From NCBI GenBank assembly GCA_017480325.1, contig JAFVAY010000002.1:124001-188000 (forward strand): 64,000 bases of DNA, written 5' to 3'. Each line of letters starts with the position of its first letter. Position 1 is the first letter of the stretch. The notes under the pieces were generated by a model. That model saw only the letters and a list, made by a program, of their open reading frames with translations, was not told where the DNA came from and did not search any database. The translations under genes and the position numbers were made by a program. This DNA is from Clostridiales bacterium (GTDB lineage: Bacteria > Bacillota > Clostridia > Saccharofermentanales > Saccharofermentanaceae). Below, piece after piece: positions 1 to 7,648 of the stretch.

Positions 1-1988
1 TCCCCATCACGTCGGTTCCTTTATCTTCCTACAGGCTGGGTCAGACGGCGGCTATAAATGCACATGCACTCATTACCGGGCAGAAGGCGGAGGAGATTCC
101 TCCGGAGCCCGAGCTCTTCATAGGCGGGAGCTGCGGTTGTGACTGCGACAGCGCGAAGCCGGTGTACTACAGAAGAGATACGTGGGATACGGATCTGTCC
201 TTAAGTTCTATGTTCTCGCCTCTTAATACCATGGACGAGGACCTGCTTACGCAGTCGTCGTTCACGGGACTTATAAGCACCATATTCGGATCCATACAGT
301 TTATAAGCGGCTTCGAGGACTTTAGTCTCTGTCTTAATCCCTCATTAGGTGAGGTGGGTGCTGAGTATGAGGACAGGATACTTCAGATAATAAGATGCGG
401 CTCGCAGGCGGAGAATAACAACAGGATAATGCCTGATGCCTACTTCGACAGGAATGCGATGCTTCCGCAGCTTTACGAGGAGCGGGAGAGACCTGCAGCC
501 TTCTACTTCATGCCTCTGTATTATGAGGACAGCGTCTTCGGTTATGCTGCTGTAAGCTACGGCGATCAGATCAGGGTTATATCCCCCGAGTACCGCGCAT
601 GGCTTCGAAGTGTCAGCAGAGGAATAGAGTGCTACAGAAGATCCGACGAGCTTATAGGCAGCAACAAGATCGCCAAGAAGGGCATCACCACCGACAGTCT
701 CACGGGCCTGTCGAACTACAGAGGTTTCCTCGAGAGAGCAGAAACGCTGCTTCATCTTATGCGTAATAACGGCGGCTACATGGGTGCTCTTGCCGTGGAT
801 ATCAAGGACCTGGCGAAGATTAACGATACCTACGGCCGTAAGGAGGGTGACAACGCCATCGTGATCCTGGGAAGCGCGCTGGAGGTGGTTTTCTCGTCCC
901 GTAACTGTATGTGCTTCAGGGTCGGCAACGACGAACTGGTGGCGCTTCGTATAACAAGAAGTCCCAATGACAGCGAGATGCTTACCGAGAAGGATAAGCT
1001 CATGAAGATGCTGGAGGAGCATCAGGCGGCAACGAATGTGGACTATAACATCGAGCTTTACTACGGCGTTCAGAGCGGAAGTCCCGCCTCGTCCGAAGAG
1101 ATGGAGAGGCTCGTCAACGTCGCTATAAGCAAGAAGAATACTGACAAAGCCAATGCCCAGAAGCTGTCGAAGGAGATGTCCTTGACGGATGAGGAGCTCC
1201 ACGATGCCAGAGTCGTAAGCTCTATTCTGGACGATAATAAGATCACCTATCATTTCCAGCCTATCGTAGATGCGAGGACCGGTAAGATATATGCCTATGA
1301 GGCTCTGATGAGAGCAGATGTGACGCCGTATCTGGCGCCTCCCGTGGTGCTTCGCTATGCCGAGTTCTACGGAAGGCTTTATGACGTTGAAAAGGCTACC
1401 TTCAATAACGTCATCCGCGCCATGAGGGATAACGAGGTCAGGCTCTCCGACGGTACTAAGATATTTATTAATTCCATTCCCGGTCACATGTTAAGCGACG
1501 ATGATCTTAAGGTCTTGGAGGAATATGTCCGGGAGCATCCGGACTCCGTTGTGGTGGAGCTCACGGAGCACTCGGAGATATCGGACGAGGATCTTCGACA
1601 CATGAAGAATACCTATGCGAGAATAGGCATCGAGACCGCCGTTGACGATTACGGCACAGGCTACTCCAACGTATCCAACCTCCTTCGCTATATTCCCGAT
1701 TACGTTAAGATCGACAGAGCTTTGTTGTCGGGTATCGAGGACAGCCCTCAGAAGCAGCACTTCGTGAAGGACATTATCGAGTTCTCGCACGATAACGGCA
1801 TCAAGGCCTTGGCTGAGGGTGTGGAGACAGACGAGGAGCTTCAGACCGTCATCGCGCTCGGGGCTGATCTTATTCAGGGCTACTATACCGGCAGACCCGC
1901 CAAGGAGATGATACAGTCCATCGATTCTATGGTAGTGGAGTCGATCCACAAATATTCGCTTCTTAAGAAACAAGGTGCAGATAGCTGA
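1..1988 (+). CDS. LacI-type sensor / GGDEF / EAL cyclic-di-GMP protein, 5' truncated by window edge
   Basis: The frame is open from base 3 with no stop before 162, so the gene starts outside the window. The first residues seen (ITSVPLSSYRLGQTAA) resemble the C-terminal end of a LacI/GalR-type periplasmic-binding fold, suggesting a ligand-sensing domain ahead of the enzymatic part. A GGDEF domain follows; its signature is degenerate (RVGNDEL where RxGGDEF is expected), so cyclase activity is doubtful. The C-terminal EAL domain looks intact: YEALMRAD, INSIPG, VVELTE, VDDYGTGYS, VKID, AEGVE and IQGYY supply the metal and substrate residues of an active c-di-GMP phosphodiesterase. No signal peptide or membrane segment is visible in the part present. 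A role as ligand-controlled c-di-GMP hydrolase is inference. The next gene has its own promoter. Confidence 0.88.
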   Translation, partial: PITSVPLSSYRLGQTAAINAHALITGQKAEEIPPEPELFIGGSCGCDCDSAKPVYYRRDTWDTDLSLSSMFSPLNTMDEDLLTQSSFTGLISTIFGSIQFISGFEDFSLCLNPSLGEVGAEYEDRILQIIRCGSQAENNNRIMPDAYFDRNAMLPQLYEERERPAAFYFMPLYYEDSVFGYAAVSYGDQIRVISPEYRAWLRSVSRGIECYRRSDELIGSNKIAKKGITTDSLTGLSNYRGFLERAETLLHLMRNNGGYMGALAVDIKDLAKINDTYGRKEGDNAIVILGSALEVVFSSRNCMCFRVGNDELVALRITRSPNDSEMLTEKDKLMKMLEEHQAATNVDYNIELYYGVQSGSPASSEEMERLVNVAISKKNTDKANAQKLSKEMSLTDEELHDARVVSSILDDNKITYHFQPIVDARTGKIYAYEALMRADVTPYLAPPVVLRYAEFYGRLYDVEKATFNNVIRAMRDNEVRLSDGTKIFINSIPGHMLSDDDLKVLEEYVREHPDSVVVELTEHSEISDEDLRHMKNTYARIGIETAVDDYGTGYSNVSNLLRYIPDYVKIDRALLSGIEDSPQKQHFVKDIIEFSHDNGIKALAEGVETDEELQTVIALGADLIQGYYTGRPAKEMIQSIDSMVVESIHKYSLLKKQGADS

Positions 1989-2020
1989 AAAAGCTATTAA
2001 TTAAGTGCATTCCCGATAAA

Positions 2021-2037
2021 CCTATTGACATAGTAGG
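2021..2037 (+). promoter_or_regulatory. Dyad overlapping the cysK -35, candidate Rrf2-family operator
   Basis: CCTATTGACATAGTAGG is an imperfect dyad (CCTA..T.....A..TAGG) followed by AATT. It contains the TTGACA -35 of the cysK promoter. Rrf2-family regulators (IscR, CymR) control Fe-S and cysteine genes in Bacillota and bind imperfect dyads of about this size. The position ahead of cysK-suf fits such control, but the identity of the regulator is inference. Confidence 0.4.
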
Positions 2038-2056
2038 AATTAGGGTTTACTATAAT
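2025..2056 (+). promoter_or_regulatory. Promoter of cysK (and possibly suf)
   Basis: A perfect -35 TTGACA (2025-2030) is followed by TACTAT (2048-2053, spacing 17), overlapping TATAAT (2051-2056, spacing 20). The first pair has the better spacing. A GGAGGG ribosome site lies at 2075-2080, ahead of the cysK ATG. Confidence 0.65.
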
Positions 2057-2086
2057 GCAAAATAACCGTCTTCGGAGGGAAATGAC

Positions 2087-3019
2087 ATGAGCAAGATTTA
2101 CACATCGGCAGCACAGTTAATTGGTAATACACCTCTTCTGGAGCTCACACAGCTCGAGAAGAAGCTGGGACTTGAGGCCAAGGTCCTGGCGAAGCTGGAG
2201 TATTTCAATCCGGCAGGAAGTGTTAAGGATCGTATCGCCAAGGCGATGATCGAGGACGCAGAGGCATCAGGCAAGCTGAAGCCCGGAGCGACCATCATCG
2301 AGCCTACGAGCGGTAACACCGGTATCGGCCTCGCATCAGTAGCAGCCGTTAAGGGCTACAGACTTATCATCACGATGCCTGAGACCATGAGTATCGAGCG
2401 TCGCCAGCTTATGAAGGCCTACGGTGCTGAGCTTGTGCTTACAGAGGGCGCGAAGGGCATGAAGGGTGCTATCGCCAAGGCTGAGGAGCTTGCTCAGGAG
2501 ATCCCTGACAGCTTCATTCCCGGTCAGTTTGTTAACCCCGCTAATCCTGAGGCTCACAGAGCCACTACCGGTCCCGAGATCTATGAGGATACAGACGGTG
2601 AGGTCGATATCTTCGTAGCAGGTGTCGGTACAGGCGGAACAGTTACCGGTGTCGGTGAGTATCTTAAGAGCAAGAAGGACTCCGTTAAGATCGTGGCAGT
2701 TGAGCCCTATGATTCCCCTGTATTGAGCAAGGGAACAGCCGGATCTCATAAGATCCAGGGTATCGGCGCAGGCTTCGTTCCGGATGTTCTTAACACTAAT
2801 GTATACGACGAGATCATTCCCGTTACCAATGACGATGCCTTTGCTACAGGTAAGCTTCTCGGTAAGACCGAGGGTGTGCTTGTGGGTATCTCCTCAGGTG
2901 CGGCACTTTGGGCAGCGATCGAGCTTGCCAAGCGTCCTGAGAACAAGGGTAAGACGATCGTAGCTCTTCTTCCCGATACCGGAGATCGTTATCTGTCAAC
3001 AGCGCTTTTCGCTGACTAA
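2087..3019 (+). CDS. cysK: Cysteine synthase (O-acetylserine sulfhydrylase)
   Basis: PLP-dependent enzyme making L-cysteine from O-acetyl-L-serine and sulfide. The 310 residues match the family length. NPAGSVKDR holds the PLP lysine (Lys47), TSGNTG (74-79) is the substrate-binding loop, [10 protein letters not shown] binds the cofactor phosphate, and GISSGAA is the C-terminal conserved motif. The ATG is preceded by GGAGGG at good spacing. It lies directly upstream of the suf genes, which use cysteine as sulfur donor. A hairpin and U-run separate it from sufC, so suf transcription may partly depend on readthrough from cysK. Confidence 0.95.
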   Translation: MSKIYTSAAQLIGNTPLLELTQLEKKLGLEAKVLAKLEYFNPAGSVKDRIAKAMIEDAEASGKLKPGATIIEPTSGNTGIGLASVAAVKGYRLIITMPETMSIERRQLMKAYGAELVLTEGAKGMKGAIAKAEELAQEIPDSFIPGQFVNPANPEAHRATTGPEIYEDTDGEVDIFVAGVGTGGTVTGVGEYLKSKKDSVKIVAVEPYDSPVLSKGTAGSHKIQGIGAGFVPDVLNTNVYDEIIPVTNDDAFATGKLLGKTEGVLVGISSGAALWAAIELAKRPENKGKTIVALLPDTGDRYLSTALFAD

Positions 3020-3034
3020 GAGTAGCTTAGATTT

Positions 3035-3088
3035 CCTCCCTGCGACAGCGTGGTTGGAAATCAATTCACGCGAGCAGGGAGGTTTTTT
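3035..3088 (+). terminator. Terminator-like hairpin whose 3' arm contains the sufC ribosome site
   Basis: CCTCCCTGC (3035-3043) pairs with GCAGGGAGG (3074-3082), with an inner stem GCGTG (3048-3052)/CACGC (3067-3071), followed by six T (3083-3088). This is an intrinsic terminator shape, yet GGGAGG in the 3' arm is also the Shine-Dalgarno of sufC, whose ATG starts at 3089. The same element could end cysK transcription, attenuate suf, or occlude sufC translation. Confidence 0.7.
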
Positions 3089-3838
3089 ATGCCGGAAATT
3101 CTGTTAAATGCAAGTAATCTTAAGGTATCCGTAGAGGACAAGAGTATCCTCAAGGGGCTTGATATTACCATAGGACGAGGTGAGACCCACGTCATAATGG
3201 GCCCCAACGGAGCGGGTAAATCCACTCTGGCGGCGGCGCTGATGGGGGCTCCGGGCTATGAGGTGACCGAGGGCTCGGCGACGCTTGAAAGTAAGGACCT
3301 TCTGGAGATGAACGTAAGTGAGCGCGCACGGGCAGGACTTTTCCTGTCGTTCCAAAATCCAGTGGAGGTGCCGGGGATATCTCTCGAGAGCTTCCTTCGA
3401 ACATCCCTGGAGCAGAGGACAGGAGAGAAGGTTAAGCTCTGGGACTTCAGAAAAAAGATAAGAGCAGTACTCGAGACCGTGGGTCTTGATGCTTCCTACG
3501 CCGAGCGCGACCTTAACGTGGGTTTCTCGGGCGGTGAGAAAAAGAAAGCAGAGATCCTTCAGCTCCTGCTTCTTAAGCCGAAGCTCGCGATCCTGGATGA
3601 GACGGATTCCGGACTTGATGTCGATGCCGTAAGAACGGTATCCAAGGGTATCGAGGAATTCCAGAATAACGAGGACGCATCACTACTTATAATCACGCAC
3701 AACGCGGCGATCCTTGATTCGTTGAAGGTGGATAAGGTCCACATCCTGATAGACGGCAGGATAGTTAAGACCGGCGGACCGGAGCTTATATCAGAGGTAT
3801 CGGAGCAGGGCTTCGTCAAGTTCGAAGGGGAAGAATAA
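3089..3838 (+). CDS. sufC: Fe-S cluster assembly ATPase SufC
   Basis: ABC-type ATPase of the SufBCD scaffold that builds Fe-S clusters in the cytoplasm. Walker A GPNGAGKS lies at residues 38-45, the ABC signature is NVGFSGGEKKK, and Walker B is LAILDETDSGLD, a typical SufC form. I place the start at ATG 3089 (249 residues), not at an in-frame GTG at 3050, because GGGAGG sits just upstream and the protein then begins at the usual SufC N-terminus; the longer reading would run through the hairpin. The stop shares one base with the sufB start (TAATG), indicating translational coupling. Confidence 0.95.
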   Translation: MPEILLNASNLKVSVEDKSILKGLDITIGRGETHVIMGPNGAGKSTLAAALMGAPGYEVTEGSATLESKDLLEMNVSERARAGLFLSFQNPVEVPGISLESFLRTSLEQRTGEKVKLWDFRKKIRAVLETVGLDASYAERDLNVGFSGGEKKKAEILQLLLLKPKLAILDETDSGLDVDAVRTVSKGIEEFQNNEDASLLIITHNAAILDSLKVDKVHILIDGRIVKTGGPELISEVSEQGFVKFEGEE

Positions 3839-5250
3839 TGAGCGAAGAGAAGACACATGTCGAAGATATTGATCGTGCGCTATATGATTTCCGCTATGAG
3901 GATAAGGATGCCTTCAAGGTTGAAGGAGGATTATCTGAGGAGATCGTAGAGCAGATCTCTCGTGAGAAGAACGACCCATCCTGGATGAGGGACTTCAGAC
4001 TCCGTTCGCTGGAGATCTACAGAAGAACTCCCATGCCTGATTGGGGACCTTCCATCGAAGGCCTTAACATGGATAATATCGTTACCTATGTTCGTCCTAA
4101 CACGGAGCGCATGAACACCAAGTGGGAGGATGTTCCGGAGAATATTAAGAACACCTTCGAGAAGCTGGGAATACCCGAGGCGGAGCGTAAATCTCTGGCG
4201 GGTGTGGGTGCCCAGTACGACAGCGAGCTTGTGTATCACAATGTCCGCGAGGAGGTGGCACGCCGGGGCGTTATATATACGGATATCGAGTCGGCTTTAC
4301 ACGGTGAATATGCCGACATGATCAAAGAGAAATTTATGAAGCTGGTGCCTCCCGAGGACCACAAATTCGCGGCCTTACACGGCGCGGTATGGTCGGGCGG
4401 CTCCTTCGTATACGTTCCTTCTGGAGTGTCGGTGGAGATACCGTTGCAGTCCTACTTCAGACTTAATGCACCGGGGGCGGGTCAGTTCGAACACACACTG
4501 ATAATCGTCGATGAAGGAGCATATCTTCACTTCATCGAGGGATGCTCTGCGCCCAAATATAATGTAGCCAATCTGCATGCAGGCTGCGTCGAGCTTTATG
4601 TGGGTAAGAATGCGACCTTAAGATATTCCACCATCGAGAACTGGTCCAAGAATATGTATAACCTTAACACTAAGCGCGCCACTGTCGCAGAGGGCGGTAA
4701 GGTGGAGTGGGTCAGCGGTTCCTTCGGATCTCACGTAAGCTACCTTTATCCCATGAGTATTCTCGCAGGACGTAAGGCTCGTGCTGAGTTTACCGGAGTG
4801 ACCTTCGCAGGCGCAGGACAGAATCTCGATACAGGCTGTAAGATATTCCATATCGCGCCGGAGACCACGTCATATGTCAACACCAGATCCATCTCGAAGG
4901 ACGGAGGTATAAGCACCTTCAGAAGCGGTGTCATGATTGGTCACAAGGCAGAGGACAGCAAGGCGGCAGTCTCATGTCAGTCTTTGATGGTAGATGATGT
5001 ATCGCGATCTGATACTATCCCCGCTATGGAGGTCAATACCGATAAGGCAGATATTGGACATGAGGCAAAGATCGGACGAATCCCCTCTGATGCGGTTTAC
5101 TATCTTATGAGCAGAGGAATATCGGAGGATGAGGCGAGAGCTTTGATCGTCAGCGGCTTCGCGGACAATGTGTCCAAGGAGCTCCCCCTCGAATATGCGG
5201 TAGAGATGAATAATCTTATAAGACTTGAGATGAAGGGGGCGATAGGATAA
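3838..5250 (+). CDS. sufB: Fe-S cluster assembly scaffold SufB
   Basis: Core beta-helix scaffold of the SufBCD complex, 470 residues as expected for SufB. It is recognisable by the central HAAVWSGGSFVYVP-like segment (LHGAVWSGGSFVYVPSGV), the ENWS region and the C-terminal IGRIPSDAVYYLMSRGISEDEA motif. The conserved cysteine in GCSAPKY is present. It is coupled to sufC (1-base overlap) and to sufD (stop and start overlap at 5250). Gene order C-B-D-S-U is the standard Gram-positive-type suf layout. Confidence 0.95.
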   Translation: MSEEKTHVEDIDRALYDFRYEDKDAFKVEGGLSEEIVEQISREKNDPSWMRDFRLRSLEIYRRTPMPDWGPSIEGLNMDNIVTYVRPNTERMNTKWEDVPENIKNTFEKLGIPEAERKSLAGVGAQYDSELVYHNVREEVARRGVIYTDIESALHGEYADMIKEKFMKLVPPEDHKFAALHGAVWSGGSFVYVPSGVSVEIPLQSYFRLNAPGAGQFEHTLIIVDEGAYLHFIEGCSAPKYNVANLHAGCVELYVGKNATLRYSTIENWSKNMYNLNTKRATVAEGGKVEWVSGSFGSHVSYLYPMSILAGRKARAEFTGVTFAGAGQNLDTGCKIFHIAPETTSYVNTRSISKDGGISTFRSGVMIGHKAEDSKAAVSCQSLMVDDVSRSDTIPAMEVNTDKADIGHEAKIGRIPSDAVYYLMSRGISEDEARALIVSGFADNVSKELPLEYAVEMNNLIRLEMKGAIG

Positions 5251-6026
5251 TGAGTGAGATCATTAACAGACCCATAGTAAATACCTTCGGGCGCTTCGGT
5301 GCCAACGGAGTGAAGGTGGAGCTTCCCTCGGATATCAAGGTAAGTGAGCTTATCGTAGAAGAGGGTCAGTCCAGAATAGTGACGCTCGAGGATGTCTCTT
5401 ATAAGCTTAACGCGACTGTTAAGGCAGGAGGGACACTTGAGCTCGTGCAGCTTCATGAGGATGAGTCTCTTCTTATAAATGATGTAAAGGTAACCTGCGA
5501 GAAGGGTGCGACCTTCAAGTGGTACAGAGCTATACTCGGAGGCTCCGGAGAGGCCTCGTCCTATGATAATTGCTCTGTTTATCTTAACGGAGATGACAGC
5601 AGCTTCGAGGCCTATGTAGGATACAGGCTCGGAGGCAAAGAGAATTACGACGGCAATGTCGAAGCGATCCATTACGGAAAGAATACCGAGAGTAAGATCA
5701 CGGCATCGGGAGTCCTGGCGGATGATGCGAGGAAGATGCTAAAGAGCACGATAGATTTTCGAACCGGGTGCAAGGGCGCAGTAGGAGAGGAGACCGAGGA
5801 TGTGCTTCTCATGAACGAGACTGTCCGTAACAGGAGCGTGCCTATGATACTGTGCGGCGAGGAGGATGTTCAGGGTGAGCACGGTGCCACCATAGGGCGC
5901 CTCGACGAGAACCTGGTGTATTACCTGGAGTCCCGCGGCATGGAGCACGAGAAGGTCTATGAGATGATGGCAGAAGCAAAGCTTAATACAGTATTAAGAA
6001 GGATACCCGATCATGAACTGGAATGA
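5250..6026 (+). CDS. sufD: SufD-like Fe-S assembly protein (short form)
   Basis: SufB/SufD-family beta-helix protein that partners SufB and SufC. At 258 residues it is clearly shorter than enteric SufD (over 400) and lacks most of the N-terminal helical part. The C-terminal family motif is present (GEHGATIGRLDENLVYYLESRGM), including the histidine typical of SufD-type ends. It starts at the sufB stop and ends 14 bases inside sufS, so the operon is tightly coupled. Assignment as SufD, not a second SufB, rests on position and length. Confidence 0.88.
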   Translation: MSEIINRPIVNTFGRFGANGVKVELPSDIKVSELIVEEGQSRIVTLEDVSYKLNATVKAGGTLELVQLHEDESLLINDVKVTCEKGATFKWYRAILGGSGEASSYDNCSVYLNGDDSSFEAYVGYRLGGKENYDGNVEAIHYGKNTESKITASGVLADDARKMLKSTIDFRTGCKGAVGEETEDVLLMNETVRNRSVPMILCGEEDVQGEHGATIGRLDENLVYYLESRGMEHEKVYEMMAEAKLNTVLRRIPDHELE

Positions 6027-7230
6027 TGTGAGAAACGATTTCCCTCTGATTATTAAGCATCCAAAGATCGCGTACTTAGACAGTGCCGCCACTTCCCAAA
6101 GGCCGGCAAGCGTGATAGAGGCGGAGCAGGAGTTCTACGTTAACTATAACGCCAACCCTCTTCGCGGATTATACGACCTGTCTCAGGAGGCAACCGAGAG
6201 GTATGAGACCGCGAGACAGCGGATAAGCGAATTCATAGGTGCAGGGGATCCAGCGCAGATCATCTTTACCAGAAATAGCACCGAGAGTCTTAATCTTCTG
6301 GCCTATAGTCTGGGTGCGACGCTGTCTTCGGGAGACGAGATACTGGTGTCGATCATGGAGCACCACAGCAATATCGTTCCGTGGCAGCAGGTGTGTAAGA
6401 GGACAGGCGCGAGCTTGAAGTTCGTGGAGTGCGATGAGCAGGGAGTTATAACCAAGGAGGCCTTCGAGGCGTGCCTTACGGATAAGACCCGAATCGTGTC
6501 AATGACTCAGGTGTCCAACGTCCTGGGAGTAAAAAATGACATTAAGCTCTTCGCCTCGCTGGCACATGAGAAGGGAGCCCTGTTCATCTGCGACGGCGCT
6601 CAGTCTGTGCCGCATATGCCGGTCGATGTTGCTGATCTTGACGTGGATTTTCTGGTGTTCTCGGGACATAAGATGGGAGCGCCCTTCGGAATAGGAGTGC
6701 TTTACGGAAGATATGAGCTTCTTAATGATATGCAGCCGTTTCTCACCGGTGGCGAGATGATAGAATTCGTAACGAGAGAGGATGCTACATGGGCCGAGGT
6801 CCCTCATAAGTTCGAGGCCGGGACCGTTAACGCGGCAGGGGCATACGGACTTCTGGCGGCTATAGACTACTATCGGAGTATCGGCTTCGAGAATATAGTC
6901 AAGCGCGAGGAGGAACTGTCTCAGATCGCCTTCCGGCTTCTGACCGATATTCCTCATGTTAAGCTTCTGGGAAGTAAGGATGCGAATAACCACAACGGAA
7001 TATTCTCCTTCACGGTGGAGGGAGTTCATCCTCACGATATCGCGGAAATACTTAATTCCGACGGCGTATGCATAAGAGCGGGGCACCACTGTGCGCAGCC
7101 TCTTCTTAAGCATTTGGGCGTATCCTCGTCTGCGAGAGCCAGCCTTATGTTCTATAATACCGAGGACGAGATCGTTAAGCTTGCCGAGAGCCTTAAGAGT
7201 ATCAGAAGGAGAATGGGATATGCAGAATAG
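6013..7230 (+). CDS. sufS: Cysteine desulfurase SufS
   Basis: PLP enzyme that removes sulfur from cysteine as a persulfide for Fe-S assembly. It has 405 residues. The PLP lysine is in FSGHKMGAPFG (near residue 220) and the persulfide cysteine in RAGHHCAQPLL (near 359), the class II/SufS form. EHHSNIVPWQ and CDGAQSVPHMPVDV are also diagnostic. It overlaps sufD by 14 bases and sufU by 11. In suf systems with SufU, SufS passes sulfur directly to the downstream partner. Confidence 0.96.
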   Translation: MNWNDVRNDFPLIIKHPKIAYLDSAATSQRPASVIEAEQEFYVNYNANPLRGLYDLSQEATERYETARQRISEFIGAGDPAQIIFTRNSTESLNLLAYSLGATLSSGDEILVSIMEHHSNIVPWQQVCKRTGASLKFVECDEQGVITKEAFEACLTDKTRIVSMTQVSNVLGVKNDIKLFASLAHEKGALFICDGAQSVPHMPVDVADLDVDFLVFSGHKMGAPFGIGVLYGRYELLNDMQPFLTGGEMIEFVTREDATWAEVPHKFEAGTVNAAGAYGLLAAIDYYRSIGFENIVKREEELSQIAFRLLTDIPHVKLLGSKDANNHNGIFSFTVEGVHPHDIAEILNSDGVCIRAGHHCAQPLLKHLGVSSSARASLMFYNTEDEIVKLAESLKSIRRRMGYAE

Positions 7231-7648
7231 CTTCTACAGAGAGATAATTAACGACCATAATCTTCACCCTGTTAATAAGCACGAGCTTCAGGACGCCAAC
7301 ACCGAGCTTAGAGGCGTCAATCCGAGCTGCGGTGACGATATAGTTCTGAGACTTAAGGTGGAGGACGGTAGGATCACCGACGGCGCATTCACGGGTGACG
7401 GCTGTGCCATATCTCAGGCCTCCGCCGACATCATGCTGGAGCTTATCAACGGCAAGACCTTGGAAGAGGCCAAGCACCTTTGTGATATTTTTCTTCGTAT
7501 GATAAAAGGAGACGCCTCCCCGGAGCAGATTGAGCAGCTCGAGGAGGCGGGGGCCTTTACTGATATCTCTCACATGCCTGCCAGAGTGAAGTGTGCAGTT
7601 CTGGGCTGGCATACACTGGATAATATTATCGATCAGAGGATCACTTAA
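7220..7648 (+). CDS. sufU: SufU sulfur-transfer protein (IscU-like)
   Basis: Zinc-containing IscU-fold protein that accepts sulfur from SufS in Bacillota. The start is ATG 7220 inside the sufS 3' end, giving 142 residues; the frame is open further upstream but that part is sufS antiframe. The three ligand cysteines are visible in [17 protein letters not shown] and [11 protein letters not shown]. The last 8 bases overlap the 3' end of the convergent leuS gene, leaving no room for a separate terminator. Confidence 0.94.
   Translation: MQNSFYREIINDHNLHPVNKHELQDANTELRGVNPSCGDDIVLRLKVEDGRITDGAFTGDGCAISQASADIMLELINGKTLEEAKHLCDIFLRMIKGDASPEQIEQLEEAGAFTDISHMPARVKCAVLGWHTLDNIIDQRIT

Noticed and set aside
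345..1487. Long antisense frame (380 codons) opposite the GGDEF/EAL gene
   Set aside because: Shadow of a clearly coding frame; no ribosome site and no recognisable domain.
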